Assembly (NCBI GenBank): GCA_016935435.1
Contig: JAFGQZ010000092.1
Span: 1 to 32,902 of the forward strand
Length of the DNA stretch: 32,902 nucleotides
Direction of reading: 5' to 3'
From: Bacteroidales bacterium
GTDB lineage: Bacteria; Bacteroidota; Bacteroidia; Bacteroidales; UBA10428
Shown piece after piece: positions 24,455 to 32,893 of the stretch. The notes beneath the pieces are model-generated. The model was given only the letters and a program-made list of their open reading frames with translations, was not told the origin of the DNA and did no database searches. Made by a program: the position numbers and the translations under genes. Each line of letters starts with the position of its first letter. Position 1 is the stretch's first letter.

Positions 24455-24658
24455 ATGACAAAAGGAAAAGTAAAATGGTATAACGAAACCAAAGGTTTCG
24501 GCTTTATTGAAACAGAAAACGGCGACGACATATTCGTTCACCGCACCGGTATTGATGCTGCCTGTGGGGTTCCGCAGCCAGGGCAATCGGTGGTTTTTGA
24601 AGTTAAACAGGGCGATAAAGGTATGCTCGCCGTTAATGTAGCACAAGACAACGATTAA
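24455..24658 (+). CDS. CspA-family cold-shock protein
   Basis: A 67-residue OB-fold protein with RNP1 KGFGFI (13-18) and RNP2 DIFVH (25-29). It matches the usual length of CspA-like RNA/ssDNA chaperones that melt mRNA structure. It is the second gene of a run of three nucleic-acid-binding proteins. Confidence 0.95.
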   Translation: MTKGKVKWYNETKGFGFIETENGDDIFVHRTGIDAACGVPQPGQSVVFEVKQGDKGMLAVNVAQDND

Positions 24659-24803
24659 CCCGGCAATATTATTGTAGCGTACAAAAATGTCTTTATCCTT
24701 ATCTCAGGCATGGTTTTAAAATATGCTGCCGAGAATTTTTCACCAAGCTAAATTTATATAGCATTGTGAACAACAGGGTTTTAATAAAAAACGAAATTAA
24801 CAC

Positions 24804-25256
24804 ATGGGAAGATCACAAGAAACATTTAACAAAAAAGAAGTAAGAAACAAAAAAGAGAAAAAAAGAAAAGACAAAGAACAGAAACGTCAGGCACGTAAAG
24901 AGAACGACAAAAAAAGCAGTTTCGACGATATGATTGCCTACGTTGATGAATATGGGCAAATAACTTCAACTCCGCCCGATCCGGATAAAAAAAGCAAAAT
25001 AAAAGCCGAAGATATTGAGCTCGGTGTTCCGAAACGCGATACAGAAGATGGTGCAAATACTGTTCGAAAGGGCATAGTATCGTTCTTTAACCACGATAAG
25101 GGATTTGGCTTTATCCGCGACATTAGTACACAAGAAAGCATTTTTGTACATATAAACAACACCGAAGAGCCGATAAAAGAAGACAATAAGGTTAGCTTTG
25201 AAGTTGAAAAAGGGCCAAAGGGCCTCACCGCTCTAAAAGTTAAGCTTATTAAATAG
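24804..25256 (+). CDS. cold-shock-domain protein with long charged N-terminal tail
   Basis: The 150-residue protein has a lysine/arginine-rich, probably disordered N-terminus (1-38, e.g. KKEKKRKDKEQKRQ), an acidic linker (about 39-80) and a C-terminal cold-shock domain (about 84-150) with KGFGFI and SIFVHI RNP motifs. The basic tail probably adds non-specific RNA or ribosome affinity. This arrangement is seen in several Bacteroidota CSD proteins. It is 145 bases after the CspA gene and ends before a strong terminator at 25294-25327. Confidence 0.9.
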   Translation: MGRSQETFNKKEVRNKKEKKRKDKEQKRQARKENDKKSSFDDMIAYVDEYGQITSTPPDPDKKSKIKAEDIELGVPKRDTEDGANTVRKGIVSFFNHDKGFGFIRDISTQESIFVHINNTEEPIKEDNKVSFEVEKGPKGLTALKVKLIK

Positions 25257-25293
25257 CTTCCCGTATTAATTGAAAGTCTGAATATAAAAACAT

Positions 25294-25327
25294 AAAAAAC
25301 CTATTGCTTTAGGGCAATAGGTTTTTT
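25294..25327. terminator. bidirectional terminator between convergent CSD and methyltransferase genes
   Basis: CCTATTGC (25300-25307) pairs with GCAATAGG (25314-25321) around a six-base loop. The stem is flanked by six A on the left and six T on the right, so it is a good terminator in both directions. Confidence 0.9.
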
Positions 25328-25345
25328 GTTTAGAAAAAAAAGTGG

Positions 25346-26152
25346 TTATTGTTTTTCGAGCACAAAACTCCTGTATTCGAACTTGCCATTTTTAAACGAA
25401 TCGAACCTTGCAGTTCCTTTTGTGCCGGCAAAACTGGCGAACGACTTTTTAAGTATTCCTGGTATTTTACGCTCGATTTGTTCTTCCCTTCGGCGGGTGT
25501 CTAACTCAAGGCCGAGGGCAACATTTTTTGTAATGTCTTTCTCGCTTTTTATTACAAAACCACATTCCATGAGCTTTCCCCGGATACCATCGACCTCTTC
25601 TTTCTCAATCATGTCAGCAAATAAAAAATTCCCCTTGTCGGCCAATACCCTGTTAACCTCGTTAAAAAAGGTTTTTATATTAGAATAGCACCTGGCCGAT
25701 TCAACATTAACCACAGCATCGCACGAAGCATCGGGCATAGGTATTTTTTCGGCCCTGCCTTCAACAAACGACAGGCCTGGCACCCTGTAAAAACTGTTGC
25801 AAAACTTTATTACATTGGCCGAGATGTCAATTCCTGTATATTTTAAGGGCTTAAAATAACGCGATATAAAGCTCGCGCCCCCTCCCCTCCCCGAGCCAAC
25901 CTCAATTACACGTTTGTTCTCCAGTTCAACGCTGTTCACCACATGGTGGTAAAGTTGTATGCAGTACCTGTCGGTTTCGTCTTCGGCATTCAGTTCTAAA
26001 GGTTTGTCGCCGTTCAAGGGCGCATAGCCGTAGTTCATAAAATTAACAGTGCTGTCTTTATCAAAGCGTATAAGCAGGTTATGCCATACGCGCCACATGG
26101 GCCTGCGCAACATAGTGGGAAATTCGCAATACTTGTCAACAAAATTTGCCAT
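25346..26152 (-). CDS. SAM-dependent methyltransferase resembling mycobacterial Rv2952
   Basis: This is a 268-residue class I methyltransferase. Motif I is VIEVGSGRGGG (82-92), the acidic ribose-binding strand is YTGIDIS (105-111), and the LPGLDF-like segment reads VPGLSFVEGRAE, followed by DAVVNVESARCY. The order NFMNYGYAPL, then DRYCIQLYHH, then RGGGAS is, from memory, strikingly like the phthiotriol/phenolphthiotriol methyltransferase Rv2952 of Mycobacterium, which methylates a long-chain lipid alcohol. The substrate here is unknown; a lipid or polyketide-like diol is the best guess. It is a single gene, terminated at 25294-25327. Confidence 0.85.
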   Translation of the reverse strand: MANFVDKYCEFPTMLRRPMWRVWHNLLIRFDKDSTVNFMNYGYAPLNGDKPLELNAEDETDRYCIQLYHHVVNSVELENKRVIEVGSGRGGGASFISRYFKPLKYTGIDISANVIKFCNSFYRVPGLSFVEGRAEKIPMPDASCDAVVNVESARCYSNIKTFFNEVNRVLADKGNFLFADMIEKEEVDGIRGKLMECGFVIKSEKDITKNVALGLELDTRRREEQIERKIPGILKKSFASFAGTKGTARFDSFKNGKFEYRSFVLEKQ

Positions 26153-26357
26153 ATAAGTTAGTTTTATTATTTCAGCAAGAATATTCTAAAAAAACAACTT
26201 GTTTAAATAAAAGGGCTGTATTGCTTTAAAATTGGGGGAAGAAGCTTTTTTTTGGGGCGGATGGCGCTTAATTTGTGGCGAACAACACTATTAATTTACC
26301 CGGTCTGCTTTTGCAAATCATACTTATTTTATTGCCTTTCTGCTTGTAGTTCGTTGT

Positions 26358-27215
26358 TTATTCGCCCTTTGCAATTGCCAGTCTTACCTGAACAAGAAAC
26401 TGTCTCGATACCGGCAAATTCTCATCGGTAATTGTAATTTTCAGGTGATAACCACTGTATGTATGATAAAGTTTATCGGCAAAAGAGATATTAACTATTG
26501 CTGTTCGGTGGCAGCGAACAAATATGCCATGATATACGGCTAATTGTGTTTCGATATTTTTTAAGGTTGAACGAATAAGCTTTCTTTCAAGGGAACCTTT
26601 TAATAAATAAACGACTTCAACATAATTGTCGGCCGATTTTACATAAACAATATCTTTAACTTTAACTGTTATTTTGTCGAGCTTATTTTCGCCAATCAGC
26701 TCAGTGTCATTCTCAGGCCCTGCCATTTCTTTTTCAGCCAGATCATTCAAATATTCATTGGCCTGGGCCTGCAAAATAGCAATTGCCCTTTCCATCGATT
26801 TGTTTTTGTATAAAATAATCAGAATTATATTTGGCAACAAACAAACCAGTATAATCTTAAACATAATATATAAAGTAACAGGCACCCTGCCCACAAAGCG
26901 TATATAAAATGCAAAGGCTGTTGATGTAATAGCCAATAGCAGCAGGCTCAACACTACCGGAGGCCCTGTTTCCCACTCACTTGTTTTTAACCAGCGTGGC
27001 CAAACCATAGGAACAACAATAAAAACCAAACATGAAAGCAAAAAAGTTATGGCCCCAAAACCAGTAACAAATAACAACCTATCGTGCTCGTAAAGCATGG
27101 TTAAAGGAAAGGGCTGAAAAAAGAGGATAAAAAGAAAAACACCGAAACTGATCCAAAACAACCTTGTCAGTTCGTCTTTAAGAAGTCCCCTATCTGCAAA
27201 TAAAATACTTTTCAA
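26358..27215 (-). CDS. membrane-bound LytTR-family transcriptional regulator
   Basis: The 285-residue protein has four predicted transmembrane helices (about 18-36, 47-71, 86-107 and 112-136), a short coiled linker (about 140-175) and a C-terminal LytTR DNA-binding domain (about 180-280) with IVYVKSADNYVEV and VRCHRTAIVN. A one-component membrane sensor is implied, as no receiver domain is present. The start is probably TTG at 27215 (an upstream in-frame TAG limits the choice), because the next ATG would remove the first helix. It is 19 bases downstream of the zinc-ribbon gene and probably co-transcribed with it. Confidence 0.87.
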   Translation of the reverse strand: MKSILFADRGLLKDELTRLFWISFGVFLFILFFQPFPLTMLYEHDRLLFVTGFGAITFLLSCLVFIVVPMVWPRWLKTSEWETGPPVVLSLLLLAITSTAFAFYIRFVGRVPVTLYIMFKIILVCLLPNIILIILYKNKSMERAIAILQAQANEYLNDLAEKEMAGPENDTELIGENKLDKITVKVKDIVYVKSADNYVEVVYLLKGSLERKLIRSTLKNIETQLAVYHGIFVRCHRTAIVNISFADKLYHTYSGYHLKITITDENLPVSRQFLVQVRLAIAKGE

Positions 27216-27234
27216 AGGATATCGAATGTTATTT

Positions 27235-27435
27235 CTATGTGTCTAAATTAACTTTAAGCTTTAAAGCTAATTGCTTAATAAGTGCCCCTACATTATAATA
27301 ATCAATAACCCCGACAATGGTAAAGCACTTATTGCATCTTACAAAAATCAGCTCGTAATTTGAATTTGCTGGCTTTTCATTGACCACTTCAAATTCTGAG
27401 TTTTCACACTTTGGACATTTTGATGGATTGTTCAT
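27235..27435 (-). CDS. small zinc-ribbon protein
   Basis: The 66-residue protein has a zinc ribbon with CPKC (C7, C10) and CNKC (C34, C37) around a beta-hairpin, then a helical C-terminus (ALIKQLALKLKV). I do not recognise a named family. It directly precedes the LytTR regulator and may modulate it; this is context only. Confidence 0.7.
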   Translation of the reverse strand: MNNPSKCPKCENSEFEVVNEKPANSNYELIFVRCNKCFTIVGVIDYYNVGALIKQLALKLKVNLDT

Positions 27436-27575
27436 GCCGAAATTTTCGTTTAAGTTAAAGAAAGATTATTGACTTTTAATTTGTACATGATTTTTTTTAT
27501 CAGACAGAAAAATGAAATATCCATGATATTTTAAGTTTTACACACACGACCATGTTTAAATTTTAGATGTTCCAC

Positions 27576-27610
27576 CAGTCCGCCTAACAATTCTTTGGCA
27601 GGCGGGACTG
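27576..27610. repeat. imperfect inverted repeat, possible dispersed palindromic element
   Basis: CAGTCCGCCT (27576-27585) pairs with AGGCGGGACTG (27600-27610) with one bulged base; the 14-base loop includes AATTCTTTGG. There is no T tract, so it is not a terminator. The GC-rich arms in an A/T-rich gap suggest a mobile palindrome. Confidence 0.5.
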
Positions 27611-27815
27611 ACCATTAAAAATAAATTACAAACAGTAGAAACAATGAAACACACAGAACTAAAGGCAGTAACAAACCAAATTCATTTCAATAAACAAACA
27701 GGGGCCATGTAATTTTTTGCCACCAGGCAAAAGCCATACAAAAAACTGCCCCACAAAACTTCAATTTTGTAGGAAGTGATATTTGTTTGCTAGAATACAC
27801 ACAATCATTTAATTG

Positions 27816-27823
27816 TATATTTG
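27816..27823 (+). promoter_or_regulatory. -7 promoter box of the glycosyltransferase gene
   Basis: TATATTTG is an exact TAnnTTTG match 50 bases before the ATG at 27874. A TTTG at 27786-27789 is further away than the usual spacing, so the -33 element is uncertain. Confidence 0.55.
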
Positions 27824-27873
27824 CATATAAAAAAAACGGAAAATTAAAATAATTCTGAAATTCAAAAAACAAC

Positions 27874-28881
27874 ATGCCCAAAAACATCCAGCTATCGCTT
27901 ATTATTCCCATTTATAACCGGCCACAAGAAGCCGAAGAAATATTGGAAAGCCTGTCGAAACAAACCGATATGGATTTTGAAGTAGTTATTGTCGAAGACG
28001 GTTCTACCCAACGCTGCGAAGAGGTTGTGAACAAATATTCAGGAAAAATTGCCCTGAAATATTTCTATAAAGAAAACACAGGCCCCGGCGATAGCAGGAA
28101 TTTCGGGTGCCGGATGGCCTCGGGCAACTACTTTGTAATTCTCGACTCCGATTGTATTGTTCCTCCCCATTATATTAATACAGTTAAGAAAAACCTTTCT
28201 GCCAACTATGCCGATGCCTGGGGGGGGCCCGATAAGGCACACCAAAGTTTCACCAACCTTCAAAAAGGCATTAATTTCTCTATGACATCGTTGTTTACTA
28301 CCGGCGGCATCAGGGGGGGCAGCGAAAAAATCGGAAAGTTCCAGCCCCGGAGTTTTAATATGGGCATTTCGCGCGAAGTGTTTGAGAAAACCGGAGGTTT
28401 TGGCCGCGTTCACCCCGGCGAAGACCCCGATTTAACCTTCAGGATTTGGAAAGCCGGATTTAAAACCACCCTTTTCAGTAATGCTTATGTTTACCATAAG
28501 CGACGTATCGACTGGTCGAAATTTGCCCGGCAAATGTATAAATTCGGGGTAACACGGGTTATGTTAAACAAATGGCACCCCGGCACGGGCAAAATAACTT
28601 ACTGGTTCCCAATGGCATTCTCCTCGGCATTCATTATATCGCTTATAACTTTACCATTAACGCCTTGGCCCATAACACTTTTTGCAATTTATTTCTTTGT
28701 ATTGTTTTTCGACGCCCTTATACTCAACCGCAGCTTATGGGTGGCATTGTATGCACTGGTAGCTGTAAATGTGCAGTTTTTCTCGTACGGTTGGGGCTTC
28801 CTGAAAGCACAAATCAGGATAAACCTGCTCCGAAAATCGCCAGAAAAAGCATTTCCCTCATTTTTCTTTAAAGTGAACTAA
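27874..28881 (+). CDS. family 2 glycosyltransferase, membrane-associated
   Basis: This 335-residue GT-A glycosyltransferase uses a nucleotide-sugar donor. The N-terminal strand LSLIIPIYNRP, VEDGS (D42) and the metal-binding DSD (91-93) are visible, and EDPD at 183-186 marks the catalytic acidic cluster. The C-terminal part has two hydrophobic segments (about 243-285) that anchor it to the inner membrane. The acceptor is unknown; a polysaccharide or glycolipid is likely. There is no gene cluster for surface sugars around it, and the next genes are the NfeD-flotillin pair. Confidence 0.92.
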   Translation: MPKNIQLSLIIPIYNRPQEAEEILESLSKQTDMDFEVVIVEDGSTQRCEEVVNKYSGKIALKYFYKENTGPGDSRNFGCRMASGNYFVILDSDCIVPPHYINTVKKNLSANYADAWGGPDKAHQSFTNLQKGINFSMTSLFTTGGIRGGSEKIGKFQPRSFNMGISREVFEKTGGFGRVHPGEDPDLTFRIWKAGFKTTLFSNAYVYHKRRIDWSKFARQMYKFGVTRVMLNKWHPGTGKITYWFPMAFSSAFIISLITLPLTPWPITLFAIYFFVLFFDALILNRSLWVALYALVAVNVQFFSYGWGFLKAQIRINLLRKSPEKAFPSFFFKVN

Positions 28882-28918
28882 TTTTTGCTTACATTTCGAA
28901 ACCAAACTCTGCAATATT

Positions 28919-29512
28919 ATGGTAATGACAATTTCTGAAGCCTGGCAAAACATGGTTTTCCTTGAAAAACTCTATTGGTGTTTTGCAATTCCTTTTTCAA
29001 TTGTTTTTCTGATCCAACTGGTATTGACCTTCTTTGGCGGCGATGTTGATGCCACAGGTGTTGATGGCGATGCCGATTTTTCGATTGATCACGATAGCGG
29101 AATCGATTTTCAGTTTCTAAGCCTGAAAAACCTAATCGCCTTTTTTACCATTTTCGGATGGGCAGGTTTAACTGCTGTCAATGCAGGGCTGGCACCCTGG
29201 CTAACGATACTTATTTCTACTATTAGTGGCATTATTATGATGCTTATTATGGCAACTCTCATATATTATATGGGAAAACTTACCGAAAGCGGAACGTTAA
29301 ACCTAAACCACGCCGTAGGCAAAACCGGAACAGTTTACCTTACAATCCCTGCTAACCGGGGCGGGCTTGGCAAGGTTCAGATAAAGGTACAGGGCCTCCA
29401 GACTCTCGACGCCTTTACCGATAATAACGAAAACATAAAAACCGGCGCCCTTGTAGAGGTAACTGAAATAATAAATGGCGAAATACTTCTTGTAAAACTT
29501 AGTGGTAAATAA
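28919..29512 (+). CDS. NfeD-like membrane protein with OB-fold domain
   Basis: The 197-residue protein has three predicted transmembrane helices (about 16-38, 68-88 and 92-117) and a C-terminal cytoplasmic OB-fold NfeD domain (about 130-197, VGKTGTVYLTIPANRGGLGKVQIKVQG). An acidic GDVDATGVDGDADF loop lies between helices 1 and 2. NfeD-type proteins are encoded beside SPFH/flotillin proteins and act with them in membrane microdomain organisation. The flotillin gene follows after 11 bases. Met1 or Met3 could be the start. Confidence 0.87.
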   Translation: MVMTISEAWQNMVFLEKLYWCFAIPFSIVFLIQLVLTFFGGDVDATGVDGDADFSIDHDSGIDFQFLSLKNLIAFFTIFGWAGLTAVNAGLAPWLTILISTISGIIMMLIMATLIYYMGKLTESGTLNLNHAVGKTGTVYLTIPANRGGLGKVQIKVQGLQTLDAFTDNNENIKTGALVEVTEIINGEILLVKLSGK

Positions 29513-29523
29513 TAATTAAAATT

Positions 29524-30999
29524 ATGGGACAATATGCACCTTTTCTGATAGCAGTAGTTGTACTGTTTTTGTTTATCTTAATTGTATCGTTTTTCCGCAG
29601 ATATAAACGCTGCCCATCCGACCGTATTTTGGTTGTTTACGGAAAAGTTGGCAAAGGCAGTTCGGACGAATCGCGTTCGGCCAAATGTATTCATGGCGGA
29701 GCAGCTTTTATATGGCCGGTAATACAAGACTATTCGTTTCTCGATTTAACACCGATATCAATTGAAATAAACCTAACCAGTGCCCTGAGCAAACAAAATA
29801 TACGGGTTGATGTACCTTCACGCTTTACCGTTGGTATTTCAACCGAGCCGGGAGTTATGACGAATGCTGCCGAGCGCTTGCTGGGCCTGTCGCAGGAAAA
29901 CATCAGCAACCTTGCGAAAGACATAATTTTCGGACAGCTCAGGCTGGTTGTGGCTACAATGGAAATTGAAGAAATCAACAGTAACCGCGACCTGTTCCTG
30001 GCAGCAGTATCGAGCAACGTTGAAGCTGAACTGAAAAAAATAGGGTTAAAGCTCATAAATGTTAACGTTACCGATATTAACGACGAATCGGGCTATATTG
30101 AGGCCCTTGGAAAAGAAGCCGCAGCCAAAGCCATTAACGACGCAAAGAAAAGCGTCGCCGAACGAAACCGCGAAGGTGCCATTGGTGAAGCCAATGCGCT
30201 AAAAGATCAAAGGGTACAGGTTTCGCAGGCCGATGCAACAGCCGTTGAAGGTGAAAACACCGCAAAAATTACTATTGCCAACTCAAATGCTGCCAGACGC
30301 GAACGCGAAGCAGAAGCAGAGCGTATTGCTGTTGCTGCCGAAAAGGTTGCACAGGCTAAAGCCCTGGAAGAGGCTTATGCTGCCGAACAAAAAGCCGAAA
30401 GGGTACGTGCCGAAAGGGACAAAGCATCGCAAACTGCCGATATTGTTGTTCCTGCACAAATCGATAAAGAAAAAATTGAAATTGCTGCCGAAGCTATTGC
30501 AGAGCAAACCCGCCGCCATGCAAAAGGCGATGCCGATGCAATTTTTATGAAAATGCAGGCCGAGGCAAAAGGTATTTTTGAAATTCTCAGCAAGCAGGCC
30601 GAAGGGTTTGAAAAACTTGTAAAATCGGCCGGCGGCGACTCATCAAATGCCGTAATGCTCATGATTGCCGACAAACTGCCCGAACTGGTTAAAACACAGG
30701 TAGAGGCTATTAAAAACCTTAAAATCGACAAAATTACCGTATGGGACAATATGTCGTCGGGCAAAGATGGCAAATCGCCCACCTCGGCAAATTTCCTTTC
30801 CGGCATGCTGGGATCCATTCCCCCATTCGAAGAATTGTTTAAAATGGCCGGCATGGAACTGCCCGATTACCTGAAGGGGTCGAAAAAAGAAAAAACAACA
30901 GCTAACACTGCTATTGAAGACGCCACCGAAGTAATTGACGTAAAAGGCAAAAAAACGGAGAAGCCCTCAGAAAACCCTCCCAAAAACCCTAAAAAATAA
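29524..30999 (+). CDS. flotillin-family (SPFH) membrane scaffold protein
   Basis: The 491-residue protein has an N-terminal membrane segment (about 6-22), an SPFH domain (about 25-200) and the flotillin coiled coil rich in Ala/Glu/Lys (about 200-345, AEAERIAVAAEKVAQAKALEEAY). A C-terminal region has a lysine/proline-rich tail. Bacterial flotillins organise membrane domains and lie with NfeD, as here. It is followed by a very strong terminator. Confidence 0.93.
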   Translation: MGQYAPFLIAVVVLFLFILIVSFFRRYKRCPSDRILVVYGKVGKGSSDESRSAKCIHGGAAFIWPVIQDYSFLDLTPISIEINLTSALSKQNIRVDVPSRFTVGISTEPGVMTNAAERLLGLSQENISNLAKDIIFGQLRLVVATMEIEEINSNRDLFLAAVSSNVEAELKKIGLKLINVNVTDINDESGYIEALGKEAAAKAINDAKKSVAERNREGAIGEANALKDQRVQVSQADATAVEGENTAKITIANSNAARREREAEAERIAVAAEKVAQAKALEEAYAAEQKAERVRAERDKASQTADIVVPAQIDKEKIEIAAEAIAEQTRRHAKGDADAIFMKMQAEAKGIFEILSKQAEGFEKLVKSAGGDSSNAVMLMIADKLPELVKTQVEAIKNLKIDKITVWDNMSSGKDGKSPTSANFLSGMLGSIPPFEELFKMAGMELPDYLKGSKKEKTTANTAIEDATEVIDVKGKKTEKPSENPPKNPKK

Positions 31000-31021
31000 T
31001 ATTAACCTCTAAACTTAGAGC

Positions 31022-31063
31022 CGGGGCCGGAGAAAGTTATGCTTTCAGGCCCCGTTTTTTTTT
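31022..31063 (+). terminator. Rho-independent terminator of the NfeD-flotillin operon
   Basis: CGGGGCC (31022-31028) pairs with GGCCCCG (31048-31054), with an inner GAAAG/CTTTC stem, followed by nine T. Confidence 0.95.
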
Positions 31064-31264
31064 GCCCTGAAACATTATAACTAACCAATATTCAGGTTTT
31101 CTTGCGGCCTTCTCATCATTTTAAGCTCTGGCAGGGCAATAAAATTTTCTGTTTGCCACCATTTTGTTCCAACTGTTTCATAATACGATTGCCTCTGGCA
31201 GCGGCAACTTCATTGCTTTTTTATAATTTAATATACAACATAATAGTTAGTTGGAAAATATATT

Positions 31265-31272
31265 TACATTTG
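31265..31272 (+). promoter_or_regulatory. possible -7 box of the protease gene
   Basis: TACATTTG matches TAnnTTTG exactly. A well-spaced -33 TTTG was not found. The box would leave a leader of about 135 bases before 31413. Confidence 0.4.
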
Positions 31273-31412
31273 TTAAAATCAAATTTAAGTGTTTTATAAC
31301 AACTTAATAACTAACAACATGAACAGCGCTTTAAAAAGCAGTCACTTTAATTATTGTTCTTGTAAAAGTTAAATTACTAATAAGTTTTATTTTAAACCTA
31401 AAATGTTCAAAC

Positions 31413-32645
31413 ATGACTAAACCTAGTATTTTTAGAACGTTCATTTCTGCAATGCTTTTTGCAGGAATTGGCATTTCATTTTTTTATTCCTGCACGAATG
31501 AAGAAGATGAATTGCAATTAGAAAAATTTAATCCTAGTGCTATTGTTTTCGGATGCAAGCCTGCCCCAACTGACCAATACCTTGCATACCAGCAGATGAA
31601 CCCCGGCCTGGAGGAACTAAAGGCGGCCAAAGCTTATGTTATGTTATGCACCCCGGCTGTGGGCAACCAGGGAAGCGAAGGCTCTTGTACATCATGGGGA
31701 ACAACCTACTCTGGATTAACCATTAGTAGGGGATGCCTTATGGTTTATAGCCAGGAATTCGTTTACAATACTTTAAAAACATGTAGCGATTGCAGCTGTG
31801 GACTATACGTGGCAGACGCCCTAAACCTTTTAAAATCGAGCGGCACATGCTCATACAACCTTATGCCATCTGTAACAGGGTGCGGCATAAAGCCCAATGA
31901 TCAACAAAGGGCTGAAGCAGTTACCTATAAAATTAACAACTGGTACACCCTTGGAATAACTGTTAACAACATTAAAGCCAAACTTAACTCAGGCCAACCT
32001 GTAATTGTAGCAGGCCCGGTTAACAACGATTACATGAACCTGGCAAATGGAGCTGTATTAGGTACTTTCAACGGCACAAACCTGGGTTATCACTGCTATA
32101 TCATTGTAGGTTACGATGATGCCAAAAACGCATTTAAATTTATGAACTCATGGGGCACAGGTTGGGCATCAGGCGGCTTTGGGTGGATCAACTATAATAA
32201 CCTCTCGGCATGGGTTAAAGAAGCTTATTGGATTGACGGGTCCCGTTCTTTTGTTTCGTGGCAAAGTTATAATTTTCCCGGTTCATACATCCGCCACATG
32301 AACAGCCGGGGTCGTATCGACGCCAATATTAGCCCTATTGATGACAAAAACTGGACAATGGTTCCAGGTTTAGCTGGAACAGGCGTATCATTTCAATCAA
32401 AAAATTACCCAAACAAATTCTTACGACATCGAAACGGAGAAATATGGATGGATGCTAATGATGGTTCCCAGTTATTCCGTGCCGATGCAACTTTTATTCA
32501 GGTTGCCGGGTTGGCCGATGGTTCAAAAGTATCGTTCAAATCTTATAATTTTTCCAATAACTATATCAGGCATAGAAATTCTCTATTGTACAGTGAACCG
32601 GTAAATAACGATTTGGGACGACGGGATGCCACTTTTGGGTATTAA
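31413..32645 (+). CDS. lipoprotein papain-like cysteine protease with AbfB-type beta-trefoil
   Basis: The 410-residue exported protein has a lipoprotein signal (lipobox FYSC, Cys27) followed by an acidic EEDEL tether. A C1-family peptidase domain (about 75-275) has the oxyanion Gln86, the catalytic Cys92 in SCTSW, His227 in GYHCY and Asn245 in NSWG. A C-terminal beta-trefoil of three repeats (about 278-410) follows, with motifs SYNFPGSYIRH, KNYPNKFLRH and SYNFSNNYIRH and DATF endings, matching the AbfB/CBM42 arabinose-binding family. It probably acts on the cell surface, tethering a protease to arabinose-containing glycans. Cysteines are plentiful (C117-130 area), suggesting disulphides. The trefoil is complete, ending at the third DATF. 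Confidence 0.9.
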   Translation: MTKPSIFRTFISAMLFAGIGISFFYSCTNEEDELQLEKFNPSAIVFGCKPAPTDQYLAYQQMNPGLEELKAAKAYVMLCTPAVGNQGSEGSCTSWGTTYSGLTISRGCLMVYSQEFVYNTLKTCSDCSCGLYVADALNLLKSSGTCSYNLMPSVTGCGIKPNDQQRAEAVTYKINNWYTLGITVNNIKAKLNSGQPVIVAGPVNNDYMNLANGAVLGTFNGTNLGYHCYIIVGYDDAKNAFKFMNSWGTGWASGGFGWINYNNLSAWVKEAYWIDGSRSFVSWQSYNFPGSYIRHMNSRGRIDANISPIDDKNWTMVPGLAGTGVSFQSKNYPNKFLRHRNGEIWMDANDGSQLFRADATFIQVAGLADGSKVSFKSYNFSNNYIRHRNSLLYSEPVNNDLGRRDATFGY

Positions 32646-32725
32646 AAAAAATTTAGCCTGCCCTATTCATAAATTTTGTGAATAATCAGTGTTAAAACAG
32701 AGCATAAATAAACGAAGAGACTAAG

Positions 32726-32750
32726 GCGCAGCTTTTGCTACGCTTTTAAA
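32726..32750 (+). terminator. terminator after the protease gene
   Basis: GCGCAGC (32726-32732) pairs with GCTACGC (32737-32743) with one mismatch and a TTTT loop, followed by TTTTAAA and then TTTTTG. It lies 80 bases after the stop. Confidence 0.65.
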
Positions 32751-32779
32751 TTTTTGTTGCATCTGCTAAATTTAATAAA

Positions 32780-32893
32780 ACATATGCTTCAGCAGAATCG
32801 TTTAATGCTAAAATCAAAGCTTTCAGGTCTCAGTTTAGAGGTGTAAGAAACATAGATTTCTTTCTGTATCGTTTATCCAAAATTTATGCTTAA
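32780..32893 (+). pseudogene. C-terminal remnant of an ISL3-family-like transposase
   Basis: A frame ending at TAA 32891-32893 reads TYASAESFNAKIKAFRSQ, then FRGVRNIDFFLYRLSKIYA. This is the C-terminal signature of ISL3-type DDE transposases (ESFNAKIK...FRGVRN...FFL.R). The frame is closed upstream by TAA at 32747-32749, and residues before T-Y do not resemble the family, so only about the last 37 codons remain. It is a truncated insertion-sequence relic. The right end of the element should be just past the window edge. Confidence 0.8.

Larger units (their letters stand above)
27436..27873. other. 438-base intergenic region with a palindrome and a promoter
   Basis: I see no gene in this divergent gap. 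It contains an imperfect inverted repeat at 27576-27610 and a TAnnTTTG box at 27816-27823 for the glycosyltransferase. No promoter was recognised for the minus-strand zinc-ribbon gene. Confidence 0.5.
31000..31412. other. 413-base intergenic region: terminator, then leader of the protease gene
   Basis: The region starts with the flotillin terminator and contains a TAnnTTTG box at 31265-31272, giving a leader of about 135 bases for the protease gene. A 17-codon frame (ATG at 31319) is too short to support. No other feature was seen. Confidence 0.5.

Noticed and set aside
31102-31299. A 65-codon plus-strand frame before the protease gene
   Set aside because: Its product is hydrophobic without recognisable domains and the frame overlaps the candidate promoter; likely chance.
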